Assembly: GCA_026414325.1 (NCBI GenBank)
Contig: JAOAJF010000020.1
Coordinates: 1 to 15,208 of the forward strand
Direction of reading: 5' to 3'
Length of the DNA: 15,208 bases
From: Microcaldota archaeon
GTDB lineage: Archaea; Micrarchaeota; Micrarchaeia; Anstonellales; Anstonellaceae
A model generated the notes under the pieces. It ran no database searches. It was not told the DNA's origin and was given only the letters and a program-made list of their open reading frames with translations. Every line of letters starts with the position of its first letter. The first letter of the stretch is position 1. Shown here piece after piece: positions 1-6,948 of the stretch. Position numbers and translations under genes: made by a program.

Positions 1-1
1 A

Positions 2-127
2 ATTATAACATTATTTGTAAATACTCCTTTTTCACTTTACAGCCAAAATAACAAAGCTTTAGATATTTTTATTTTTGATAAAAGTGATTATTATCTCTTT
101 CTTAGAAACTATCTTAGTGAAGTTTAG
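2..127 (+). CDS. Possible C-terminal end of a gene entering from the left edge
   Basis: Reading from base 2 gives 41 uninterrupted codons up to a TAG at 125-127. The peptide contains FVNTPFSLYSQNNKAL and ends LRNYLSEV. The composition looks protein-like (mixed hydrophobic and charged, no long homopolymer), and no start codon is needed because the frame runs off the window edge. The last 69 bases overlap, tail to tail and in register, the end of the minus-strand gene at 59-361. Only one of the two frames may be real there. No family is recognised. Confidence 0.33.
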   Translation: MITLFVNTPFSLYSQNNKALDIFIFDKSDYYLFLRNYLSEV

Positions 128-361
128 AAAGTTTGATTTTAAATAATCTATAAGGCAGGGAACATTGGATAACAAAATAATTTTATAATTATAAAATTGG
201 AAAAAATAATTTTCTAGATTTTCGTTTTTTAAAAAATATCTATTTTTTATTTTATAAAGAAAGGCTTTATGCTCATCATTTAATTTATTATAATCAGATT
301 CATTCAAGCCATTTTTTTCCAAGGTTATTATATAAAGTTTTTTTAATGCTTCTAATAACAT
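59..361 (-). CDS. Small hypothetical protein, about 100 aa
   Basis: The frame is open from 436 down to a TAA at 59-61. The first Met at 434-436 lies inside the divergent gene, so I choose the internal ATG at 359-361, which begins MLLEALKKLYII and gives 100 residues. The protein is rich in Lys, Asn, Phe and Tyr. It has an amphipathic N-terminal helix (LLEALKKLY), a charged middle with LNESDYNKLNDEHK, and a strand-rich end (KEIIITFIKNKNI). There is no signal peptide, membrane segment or recognised motif. It diverges from the gene starting at 421, with only 59 bp between the start codons, so the two may share a control region. No function can be assigned. Confidence 0.55.
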   Translation of the reverse strand: MLLEALKKLYIITLEKNGLNESDYNKLNDEHKAFLYKIKNRYFLKNENLENYFFQFYNYKIILLSNVPCLIDYLKSNFLNFTKIVSKKEIIITFIKNKNI

Positions 362-420
362 ATTTAAACTATTGCCAGCAAAATATATAATAATAGTTTT
401 TGGCAGTGGGGGTGTTAAAA
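360..420. promoter_or_regulatory. Compact divergent promoter region and Shine-Dalgarno site
   Basis: The run AATATATAA at 382-390 is a TATA-like element. Read on the minus strand it lies about 25 bp from the ATG at 361, which fits leaderless transcription of the left gene. For the right gene, GGGGGTGTT at 408-416 matches 7 of 9 positions of the archaeal Shine-Dalgarno consensus and ends a few bases before the ATG at 421. A second AT element, TATTTAAA at 361-368, could serve the rightward promoter. These assignments come from spacing only. Confidence 0.45.
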
Positions 421-687
421 ATGTCCTATAGTGCAAAACTTATTAGCCAGGCTATAGAAAAAAATGTTGAGAAGATAAATATTTTAGAAAAGCAAACAAA
501 AGATCCTCAAATGTTATTCAAACTAACAAAACTAAAACAAGCTTTTTATGAACTTGGCTCTAGACATATTTCAAGTCCCTCTCTTTCATTCGAGGTTTTT
601 GGCAAAACTTATAAAAATTTAGAAGATCTACTACATCGCTTTGAAGAGGATATAAAAAGACAAAATTTTTCAAATAAAAAAATTTAA
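421..687 (+). CDS. Small hypothetical helical protein, 88 aa
   Basis: This is an 88-residue protein beginning MSYSAKLISQAIEKN. An upstream in-frame TTG at 400 is possible, but the strong GGGGGTG Shine-Dalgarno match just upstream places the start at 421. The first half (residues about 5-50) is predicted to be helical, with repeated charged and hydrophobic residues (KNVEKINILEKQ, KLTKLKQAFYEL). A second helical stretch is near the end (NLEDLLHRFEEDIKRQ). There are no Cys pairs, membrane segments or catalytic motifs. Its stop lies 1 bp from the stop of the convergent asnS gene. A small DNA-binding or scaffold protein is conceivable, but no family is recognised. Confidence 0.65.
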   Translation: MSYSAKLISQAIEKNVEKINILEKQTKDPQMLFKLTKLKQAFYELGSRHISSPSLSFEVFGKTYKNLEDLLHRFEEDIKRQNFSNKKI

Positions 688-688
688 T

Positions 689-1996
689 TTAAGGATAAAC
701 CCTATTTATTACTCGCGGATAGGGTATAGCATCTCTAATATGTTCTAAATTTGCAATCCATTTAACTAGCCTTTCTATTCCCACTCCAAAACCAGAATGA
801 GGCACAGAGCCATATTTTCTAAGATCTATGTACCAGCGATAGTCTTCTTCTTTTAGACCTTGCTCTTTTATTCTTCTAACAAGTTCTTTTTCATCCCAAA
901 TTCTTTCACTTCCACCAATTATCTCTCCATGCCCAGCAGGAGCAAGCATATCATCTGAAAGAACAGTACCAGGATTGGCTGGATCCTCACGCATATAAAA
1001 TGCTTTAAATTCCTTAGGATGATTGTGAATAAATATTGGTTTTTCTTTGTCCTTTGTTAATGCATATTCTTCATCAGCTCCAAGATCTTGGCCATATTCT
1101 ATTTTAAGTCCAAGCTCTTGGCACTTTTCAATAGCTTTTTTATAACTAATTCTTTCAAAAGGTGAGGTTATTTTTTTTAATTTTTTTGGCTCTTGGCCTA
1201 TTTGCTCTAAAAGCTCGTCTTGCTCTTTTGCAAGCCTTTGGCATAAATCCACAATCATTTTTTCTTGCAGCTGCATGTTCATTTCCTGATTGTAATAAGC
1301 CATTTCTGGTTCCAAGTGCCAATATTCAGTCAAATGCCTAACAGTTCTAGAAGGCTCTGCTCTAAAAGAAGGCCCAAAAACATAGACTTTTTCTAGTGCA
1401 TAAATATAGCTTTCTGCATAGAGCTGTCCAGATTGGCTCAAATATGCTTTTTGATCAAAATATTTAAGTTCAAAAACTGTCGCTCCACCTTCACAGGCTG
1501 ATTGAGTAATAATGGGAGGAGGAAGTTCAAAAAACCCTTCTTTTTCTAAAAATTCCCTTAAGTACTTTACTATAAAATGTCTGAGCTTAAAAACTTTTGT
1601 TAGTTTTTGACTTCTTAGCCACAAGTGCCTAATATCTAATAAAAATTCTGTAGACTTATCTTTTGAAATTAAAAAAGGCTCACCTTTTGAAATATATTCT
1701 ATTTCCTTTACTTCTAATTCCCACCCTCCAGGAGCTCGCTCATCTTTTTTTACTATTCCTTCTATCATTAGAGAACTTTCTAAATAAACATCCTTTGCCT
1801 TTTGATAAAGTTCTGAAGAATTTTCTTTTTTTGCTGCACATTGAATTATTCCAGTGCTATCTCGTAATACTACAAAAGCAACTGTTTGAGAAGCTCTAGC
1901 CCTATAAACCCACCCTCTTATTTTTACTATTTTTTGTTCATATTTTCCATCTAAAATATCTTTGATCTCAACAAATTGGTCTTTGTAAACATCCAT
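689..1996 (-). CDS. asnS: Asparaginyl-tRNA synthetase, archaeal type
   Basis: A class IIb aminoacyl-tRNA synthetase that attaches asparagine to tRNA-Asn in the cytoplasm using ATP. Numbered from the upstream ATG at 2008 (439 aa), an OB-fold anticodon-binding domain covers about 24-110 (IVKIRGWVYRAR, then ERAPGGWE). The catalytic core follows, with motif 2 at 215-235 (FRAEPSRTVRHLTEYWHLE) and motif 3 at 408-417 (GVGIERLVKW). ERAPGG, EYWHLEPE and GEIIGGSER point to Asn rather than Asp specificity. I place the start at the second ATG (1994-1996, 435 aa) because GGGAG lies 5 bases before it. The ATG at 2006-2008 would add only MGVF and could be used in a leaderless transcript. It diverges from lig and faces the 421-687 gene. 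Having AsnRS means tRNA-Asn can be charged directly. Confidence 0.94.
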   Translation of the reverse strand: MDVYKDQFVEIKDILDGKYEQKIVKIRGWVYRARASQTVAFVVLRDSTGIIQCAAKKENSSELYQKAKDVYLESSLMIEGIVKKDERAPGGWELEVKEIEYISKGEPFLISKDKSTEFLLDIRHLWLRSQKLTKVFKLRHFIVKYLREFLEKEGFFELPPPIITQSACEGGATVFELKYFDQKAYLSQSGQLYAESYIYALEKVYVFGPSFRAEPSRTVRHLTEYWHLEPEMAYYNQEMNMQLQEKMIVDLCQRLAKEQDELLEQIGQEPKKLKKITSPFERISYKKAIEKCQELGLKIEYGQDLGADEEYALTKDKEKPIFIHNHPKEFKAFYMREDPANPGTVLSDDMLAPAGHGEIIGGSERIWDEKELVRRIKEQGLKEEDYRWYIDLRKYGSVPHSGFGVGIERLVKWIANLEHIRDAIPYPRVINRVYP

Positions 1997-2086
1997 AAAA
2001 ACTCCCATTTATATTTATTATACTATCTAGTTTTTTATTTATTTTTGTATGCAAAAAATTATTATTTTATTTAGAGTAGTTCTTAT

Positions 2087-4066
2087 ATGCTTTTTAGTGA
2101 GCTTTGTAGCTATTGGGAAAAAATCGAAGCAACTTCTTCTAGATTAGAAATGGCAAAGCTATTTGCTGAATTATTATCTAAATTAAAAAGAGAAGAAGTT
2201 AGACCAGTAATTTATCTTTCAGAAGGTTTACTTCTTCCTTCTCATCATGGTTTAGAATTAGGTTTAGGAATAAAGTTGATGTTTGATGCAATTTCTTTTT
2301 CTACTGGCTATCCAATAAAAAAGATAGAACAACTCTTTAAACAAAAAGGAGATATTGGTCTGGTAGCTCAAGAATTGTTTACAAAAAAATTACAAGCTTC
2401 CCTTTTTGAAAAAAAATTAGAAATAGCAGAAGTTTATTCTATTTTAAAGTCTTTAGCTGAACTTTCTGGCAAGGGCAGTCAAGAAGCAAAACTAAAGCAA
2501 CTTTCAGAGCTTTTAAATAGTTCTAGTCCAAGCGAAGCAAAATATTTAGCAAGATTTTGTGTTGGAACCATGCGCTTAGGTATTGGTGAACCTACAATAA
2601 TCGATTCTTTGGCTAGTATCAGAATAAAAAAAATTCTCTCTTCACTAAACGGCTTGGAGTATAATTCTCAGTTTTATTCTTTTGAATCTTCTCAAGCTCT
2701 TAGTGCTTTAGACTCTCCAACCCTGGAACTAAACATAAAATCATCCACAGATCTAGAATTTTTAGAAGAAAAAAATGTTTCGCTGGTATTCCAAGAGGGC
2801 AAAACAGCCCTATTAAAAGTTAGCAAAATAAAGCAAGTAGAAGATGGCTATATTTTTGTTTTCGAACAATTTAAAAAAACAATTCGCTATCCTATCGAGA
2901 GAGCTTTTAATTTTTCTAATGATTTAGGAAAAGTTGCTGAATATACTTTATTTGATTATAAAAAAATAGAAGAATTTAAAATAGAAGTCTTTTCTCCTTT
3001 AAGGCCAGCTTTAGCAGAGCGTCTTTCTAATGCTCAAGAGATTATTGAAAAAATAGGCCCCTGTGCAGCTGATGCAAAATACGATGGCTTTAGATTACAA
3101 ATACATAAAGAAGGAAAAAGAGTAGAGCTTTATTCTAGAAAGTTAGAAAAAGTAAGTGCATCTTTTCCAGAGATATGTAAAGCTGTTGAAGGTTTAGCTC
3201 TAAATAGTTGTATATTTGAAGGAGAAGCAGTGGCCTATAATCCAAAAGAAAAAAAATATTATCCTTTTCAGATGACTATCAAAAGAAAAAGAAAGTATCA
3301 AATAGAAAAAATGCAGCAAGAATTGCCTTTGCATCTGTTTGTTTTTGACCTTTTGTATGCTGATGGAATAGATTATTCAAATTTAGCGTTTGAGCAAAGA
3401 AGAAAAGAACTCCAACGCCTTATTAAAGAAAAACCACCGATTTTTCATTCGGATTTAAAACTAGTTTCAAATGCAGCAGAGCTACAAAACTTTTTTGAGA
3501 AATGTATAAAAAATGGTTTAGAAGGAATAATCGCAAAGGATTTAAGCTCACCTTATATTGCTGGTGCAAGGGAATTTGCTTGGATAAAACTAAAAAAAAG
3601 TTATGGTAAACTTGCTGATAGCATTGATGCAGTTATAGTTGGTTATTATTTAGGAAAAGGACAGCGAGCAGAATTTAATTTTGGAGGATTATTGGTAGCA
3701 GTAAAAAATTCTCAAACACAAAAATTAGAAACAATTGCAAAATTAGGCTCTGGTTTTTCAGAAGAAGAAATGAAAAATCTAGAGAACATTTTATCAAAAA
3801 TAAAAATAGATAAAAAACCACCACAACTTATTTCAAATCTAATTCCAGATTTTTGGGTTGAGCCAAAAATTGTTGTAAGTATAACTGCAGATGAAATATC
3901 TCTCTCCCCGATTCATACTTGTAATTGGAAAAATAACAAGGGTTTTGCTCTAAGATTTCCAAGAATGCTTTCTATTAGAACAGACAAAGGTATAGATGAA
4001 ATTACCACAAGCCAAGAAATACAAAGGCTCTATCTCTTGCAGTTTAGCTCAAAACCAAAACAATAG
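2087..4066 (+). CDS. lig: ATP-dependent DNA ligase, with an inserted segment
   Basis: Joins DNA nicks during replication and repair through an AMP-lysine intermediate. The N-terminal DNA-binding domain spans about 1-290 (MRLGIGEPTIID at 162-173, NFSNDLGKVA at 275-284). The adenylation domain follows, with motif I AKYDG (Lys331 is the AMP acceptor), SRKLE at 350-354, FEGEAVAYNP at 377-386, EGIIAK at 479-484 and WIKLKKSYG at 499-507. The OB-fold ends with FALRFPR at 620-626. The start MLFSEL fits archaeal ligases. At 659 aa it is longer than the usual 550-600. The excess lies between residues about 180 and 268, where archaeal ligases normally have a short linker, which puts the nucleophile roughly 80 residues later than usual. 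All catalytic motifs are intact, so the enzyme should be active. Confidence 0.95.
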   Translation: MLFSELCSYWEKIEATSSRLEMAKLFAELLSKLKREEVRPVIYLSEGLLLPSHHGLELGLGIKLMFDAISFSTGYPIKKIEQLFKQKGDIGLVAQELFTKKLQASLFEKKLEIAEVYSILKSLAELSGKGSQEAKLKQLSELLNSSSPSEAKYLARFCVGTMRLGIGEPTIIDSLASIRIKKILSSLNGLEYNSQFYSFESSQALSALDSPTLELNIKSSTDLEFLEEKNVSLVFQEGKTALLKVSKIKQVEDGYIFVFEQFKKTIRYPIERAFNFSNDLGKVAEYTLFDYKKIEEFKIEVFSPLRPALAERLSNAQEIIEKIGPCAADAKYDGFRLQIHKEGKRVELYSRKLEKVSASFPEICKAVEGLALNSCIFEGEAVAYNPKEKKYYPFQMTIKRKRKYQIEKMQQELPLHLFVFDLLYADGIDYSNLAFEQRRKELQRLIKEKPPIFHSDLKLVSNAAELQNFFEKCIKNGLEGIIAKDLSSPYIAGAREFAWIKLKKSYGKLADSIDAVIVGYYLGKGQRAEFNFGGLLVAVKNSQTQKLETIAKLGSGFSEEEMKNLENILSKIKIDKKPPQLISNLIPDFWVEPKIVVSITADEISLSPIHTCNWKNNKGFALRFPRMLSIRTDKGIDEITTSQEIQRLYLLQFSSKPKQ

Positions 4067-4096
4067 CTTTAGTCATATTGTTCTACAAGATATAAC

Positions 4097-4104
4097 TTTA
4101 TATA
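4097..4104 (+). promoter_or_regulatory. TATA box for the secreted CAP-domain gene
   Basis: TTTATATA is centred about 27 bp upstream of the ATG at 4128. That is the spacing expected for an archaeal leaderless transcript starting at this codon. It supports 4128, rather than the TTG at 4268, as the original start of the gene. Confidence 0.6.
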
Positions 4105-4127
4105 CCTGTTAATTTAAATATTTAATT

Positions 4128-4211
4128 ATGAATTTGAAAAAGACAGCAATTTTGCCTATAGCATTAGCAAATTTTCTTTCTTTAGCTAAACCACCAACAA
4201 ATGATCTCTGA
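4128..4211 (+). pseudogene. Signal-peptide fragment of the frameshifted CAP-domain gene
   Basis: This 27-codon frame encodes a typical Sec signal peptide: MNLKK, then a hydrophobic core (TAILPIALANFLSLA) and a small-residue region suited to cleavage, then KPPTNDL and a stop at 4209-4211. The CAP-domain frame is displaced by one base and has no stop from 4205 onward, reading SLKNFSNQKLQQEYNFFSKNVL into the annotated domain. A single missing base, or a -1 shift, near 4200-4210 would join the two into one secreted protein of roughly 180 residues. I saw no slippery heptamer, so a mutation or an assembly error is likelier than programmed frameshifting. Confidence 0.6.
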
Positions 4212-4267
4212 AGAATTTTTCTAATCAAAAACTACAGCAGGAATATAACTTTTTTTCAAAAAACGTT

Positions 4268-4678
4268 TTGGTTGCATTTGAAGAATTTAAAAAAATAAGA
4301 AAAGATCATAATTTGGTTAATAATTTTATTTTAGATAGTACTTTTTGTGCAGTTGCACAAAAATTTGCACAACAACTAGCAGATTCAAATTTTACTTCTA
4401 TTCACAACCCCCCTTTTAATCCATTTTCTTCAAGAGCTCTTTCATTAGCTAAGTTTGATTGTAATTTGGGAGAGGCTATAGCTATATCTTACAACACTCC
4501 TCTAAATCAAAACTCTATAGAATATTTAATAAATTCTTTTCTTAAATCTAATTCTCATAAGGAAATACTTCTAAAAAGAAATGTTAAATATGTTGGAATA
4601 GGTATAGCTACTAGTTTAGTTCCTAATCAAGAAATTTCAAAAACAGTAATTGTTCTTATAATCGGGTTTACTTTATAA
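4268..4678 (+). CDS. CAP/SCP (YkwD-like) domain protein, 5' end frameshifted
   Basis: The 136 residues from the TTG at 4268 match the bacterial-type CAP (cysteine-rich secretory protein, SCP) fold. An N-terminal helix (EEFKKIRKDHNLV) leads into a long helix with CAVAQKFAQQLA. His46 follows in SIHNPPF, then GEAIA at 68-72 in the position of the family's GENIA motif, FLKSNSHKEIL at 91-101 in the position of WMNSPGHRxNIL, and VGIGIA at 109-114. The roles of this family outside eukaryotes are mostly unknown, but members are secreted or surface proteins. The TTG start is an artefact of frame. The frame is open back to 4205, and the signal peptide sits upstream in another frame. The 3' end overlaps the convergent minus-strand gene by 11 bp. 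The family call is fairly secure; whether the gene is functional is not. Confidence 0.72.
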   Translation: MVAFEEFKKIRKDHNLVNNFILDSTFCAVAQKFAQQLADSNFTSIHNPPFNPFSSRALSLAKFDCNLGEAIAISYNTPLNQNSIEYLINSFLKSNSHKEILLKRNVKYVGIGIATSLVPNQEISKTVIVLIIGFTL

Positions 4679-5366
4679 AGTATTTTAATGCTTTTTCCAA
4701 ATCCTCTAATTTCTTTTCATCCGAATTTATATAGACTATCTCAATAGAATTATTTTCATATGCAAGCCTGTAATATTCTAACCCTTCTCTTCTTTCTTCT
4801 TTCTTTTTTTCCATCCCTTCAATGTTATAAAATTCCTCGATTCTTTGCTCTATAGTATTCTCCCTTTTCTGTCCTTTATAATTATAAGTAAACTTTTCTG
4901 GGGCTATAACTAAAAATCTGATTTTTATTCCATCCTCCTTTAATCTAGAGCAATTCTTCAAAAAATTTTTAAACTCCTCTGGTTCAAACACTTTATTTGG
5001 GTCAGTAATGGCAAGATCTCCAATTATAGTAATACCATCGCGTTTAATTGTTTCTATTATTTTTTGTTCTTTTTGGCTTAGCTCCTCTTTTCCAAAATAT
5101 TTCTCAAAGGTTTTGTTTAATTCTTTAATAGCTAAATTATAGTTTTTAGGTTCATTTTTCTTAAGTTCTATAAATTTACCTTCTGGATTTTGCTCAACAT
5201 TCTCTTTTATTTTTTCTCCTATCGGCCCCATAAATTCTTCTACATGATATGAAAAATCAAAAAAAACAATCCCTTTAAATTTTTGTAATTCCTCTTTCTT
5301 TGGAATAAAAATTATTTTATAAAGAAGTCTATCTTCTAGAGGTCTATCTTTTTCTTTTTTCTTCAT
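4668..5366 (-). CDS. Hypothetical charged soluble protein, about 232 aa
   Basis: A Lys/Glu-rich protein with no signal peptide or membrane segment. After a basic start (MKKKEKDRPLEDR) come alternating strands and helices: LLYKIIFIPKK, KGIVFFDFSYHVEEF, GITIIGDLAITDP, IRFLVIAPEKF and IEIVYINSDEKKLEDLEKALKYF. This suggests an alpha/beta fold, but I see no nucleotide-binding loop or catalytic signature. I use the ATG at 5364-5366; a TTG three codons upstream is also possible. It is the last of three same-strand unknown genes and starts 42 bp after the stop of the preceding one. The intervening 14 codons (DKKALDKEQEILIE) are open and in the same frame as that preceding gene. Function unknown. Confidence 0.7.
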   Translation of the reverse strand: MKKKEKDRPLEDRLLYKIIFIPKKEELQKFKGIVFFDFSYHVEEFMGPIGEKIKENVEQNPEGKFIELKKNEPKNYNLAIKELNKTFEKYFGKEELSQKEQKIIETIKRDGITIIGDLAITDPNKVFEPEEFKNFLKNCSRLKEDGIKIRFLVIAPEKFTYNYKGQKRENTIEQRIEEFYNIEGMEKKKEERREGLEYYRLAYENNSIEIVYINSDEKKLEDLEKALKYFIK

Positions 5367-5408
5367 CTCTATCAAAATTTCTTGTTCTTTGTCTAAGGCT
5401 TTTTTATC

Positions 5409-6548
5409 TTAATAGGCTAAAGGTTTAAATTTTTGAGTATTATTAGAATATTTTTTCTCCTCTTCATTACCATATAAAACTTTCACATATAAAACTAGTT
5501 CGACCCGATTAGGATTTAAAATCTCTAAGTTGTTTTTATCAAATTCTATATTAAGTGGCCCTTGCTCAACATTTATTTTTCTATAATTATTATAAATTTG
5601 CTCAAGTATTGGATATTTATCTCTAACATTTTTTTCAAAATAAAGCTCAGCATAATTATTCTTTAAAAATTCTTTTAATTCCTCTTGGTTTGACTCTAAA
5701 ATTTGCTGTTTTTGTTTGTCTGTCCATACACTTTGATTATCCTTATTTTTTGCATTTATTAATGCATTTTTCAGGTTATCTATTTGATTTTCTTTTATAG
5801 CCCCTTCCTCTATTAATTGTGCTATATCTTGAGTTGTAAGTACTTTAAATTTTACTTCTAAACTTTTAAATTTTGATTGATAATTTGTTAATATTTTTTC
5901 TTTTATTGTTTCATTTTCTTTTAATTTAGTATAATCTTCTATTGTAATGTAAACAGTTACATTTTTCCTTTCACTTTCTTTTATGCTATTAAGAATTTCC
6001 CCAATCTTCTTAATTTCAGGTTCAGATGCCCTTTCTATATATTCTCTAGATATTTGTTCCAGTGGAAATTGTTGCGGATAGGGAAAAATTACCACATAGC
6101 CCTCTTTTTCTTCTTTTACTATGGGCACCAGCACTCCTCTTCCCTCTATTTTATCTTTCTGTTCATCAAATTCTTTTTTTCTATTTAGAGATTCAGCATA
6201 TATGTCCAAAGCAATAGGTGCCTCTTGAGGAACTTCTTGTTTTTCCCCCTCTTCAGGAATAAATACTAATCTAATAAGATGTACTGCACCTTCTATATTT
6301 TTTTGTGCAAGTAATTCTTGCAACCCACTTTCAATCATTCCTTTAATTTCATTTACATCCTTAGTTTTAGTTGGGAGGGAAAAACTCATCTCTCCAATAT
6401 TTTTTCCATCTACAAGTACACTAAATTTTAATGTTTTTTTTCTTTCTAGTAAAGCCTTTAATCCTTCATAAAAATCTTTTGGAAAAAATAATTCAAATTT
6501 ATTTTTCGTTTTTTCTTTTTCTATTTCTTTATGCTCTGTCTGAAGCAT
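5409..6548 (-). CDS. Hypothetical protein, 379 aa
   Basis: A soluble 379-residue protein rich in Lys, Glu, Asn and Ile, without a signal peptide or membrane helix. Residues about 17-110 look alpha/beta (KFELFFPKDFYEGLKALLE, LKFSVLVDGKNIGEMSFSLP, GAVHLIRLVFIPEEGEK). Around 145-215 is a strand-rich part (GYVVIFPYPQQFPLEQI, RKNVTVYITIEDYTKL). The region about 225-320 is mainly helical and polar, and the end is strand-rich again (RVELVLYVKVLYGNEEEKK). I recognise no family. The ATG at 6546-6548 has no clear Shine-Dalgarno; an AT-rich element, TTTTAAAT, about 27 bp upstream could support leaderless transcription. It lies 42 bp downstream of the 82-aa gene and in the same orientation as its neighbours, so the three probably form an operon. 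Confidence 0.75.
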   Translation of the reverse strand: MLQTEHKEIEKEKTKNKFELFFPKDFYEGLKALLERKKTLKFSVLVDGKNIGEMSFSLPTKTKDVNEIKGMIESGLQELLAQKNIEGAVHLIRLVFIPEEGEKQEVPQEAPIALDIYAESLNRKKEFDEQKDKIEGRGVLVPIVKEEKEGYVVIFPYPQQFPLEQISREYIERASEPEIKKIGEILNSIKESERKNVTVYITIEDYTKLKENETIKEKILTNYQSKFKSLEVKFKVLTTQDIAQLIEEGAIKENQIDNLKNALINAKNKDNQSVWTDKQKQQILESNQEELKEFLKNNYAELYFEKNVRDKYPILEQIYNNYRKINVEQGPLNIEFDKNNLEILNPNRVELVLYVKVLYGNEEEKKYSNNTQKFKPLAY

Positions 6549-6590
6549 AATATATAACTATTAATACTAATTTAAAATTCTTTTCATTTT

Positions 6591-6839
6591 TTATCTTATT
6601 TTTTTTACCTCCCAAATATATTTATCAAATCTTGAGGGGCTAACGCTGATAGAAAAACCAAAATTATTTTCCTTAATAAATTTATTTGCTTTCTCTACTG
6701 CTTGATCAGTTATCGGATCATTATTTTGCCAAGAACACTCCTTTTTCATATTTATACAATCTGCTACTAACGATGCATCTAATTGAGAAAGTCCAAAACT
6801 CTTTAAAGTATTGTATAATTCTTCTATTTTTTTATCCAT
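6591..6839 (-). CDS. Small hypothetical protein, 82 aa
   Basis: An 82-residue protein starting MDKKIEELYNTLKSFGLSQ. It has a helical first half (residues 1-35, with DASLVADCINMKKEC carrying two Cys seven residues apart), a helix at about 45-57 (DQAVEKANKFIKEN), and a strand-rich end (GFSISVSPSR, YIWEVKKIR). The start is well supported by GGTGA at 6850-6846, six bases before the ATG. It is the first gene of the minus-strand group of three and diverges from znuA, with 109 bp between the start codons. There are no metal or nucleotide motifs. Function unknown; a small regulator or antitoxin-like role is possible but has no direct support. Confidence 0.75.
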   Translation of the reverse strand: MDKKIEELYNTLKSFGLSQLDASLVADCINMKKECSWQNNDPITDQAVEKANKFIKENNFGFSISVSPSRFDKYIWEVKKIR

Positions 6840-6845
6840 ATTCTT

Positions 6846-6850
6846 TCACC
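6846..6850 (-). promoter_or_regulatory. Shine-Dalgarno site for the 82-aa gene
   Basis: GGTGA on the minus strand lies six bases upstream of the ATG at 6839. It is one of the clearest ribosome binding sites in the window and means this transcript has a leader. Confidence 0.6.
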
Positions 6851-6918
6851 CATCCGCCTTTGTAATAAATATTTTTAAATTAATTTATAAACTTTTCTTT
6901 CTAATCAAGCAACTAAAT

Positions 6919-6927
6919 ATTATAAAT
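6919..6927 (+). promoter_or_regulatory. TATA box of the znuACB operon
   Basis: ATTATAAAT is centred about 26 bp upstream of the znuA ATG at 6949, and no Shine-Dalgarno sequence lies between them. This spacing is what a leaderless archaeal transcript would show. Confidence 0.55.
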
Positions 6928-6943
6928 GTTTTATAGATAAAAC
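6928..6943. promoter_or_regulatory. Perfect inverted repeat, candidate operator of znuACB
   Basis: GTTTTAT-AG-ATAAAAC is a perfect repeat with 7-bp arms and a 2-bp spacer. It touches the downstream edge of the TATA box and ends five bases before the start codon. A dimeric repressor bound here would block promoter opening, the usual way zinc-uptake operons are shut off when metal is plentiful. A metal-sensing regulator of the Fur/Zur or DtxR/MntR type is an inference; no regulator gene is in the window. Confidence 0.45.
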
Positions 6944-6948
6944 AAATT

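Noticed and set aside
1663..1899. Open + strand frame of 78 codons inside asnS
   Set aside because: Antisense to the conserved asnS coding sequence, with Leu/Phe-rich shadow composition.
4185..4215. Programmed -1 frameshift signal in the CAP gene
   Set aside because: No X-XXY-YYZ slippery heptamer or strong downstream structure is visible, so an indel is the simpler explanation.
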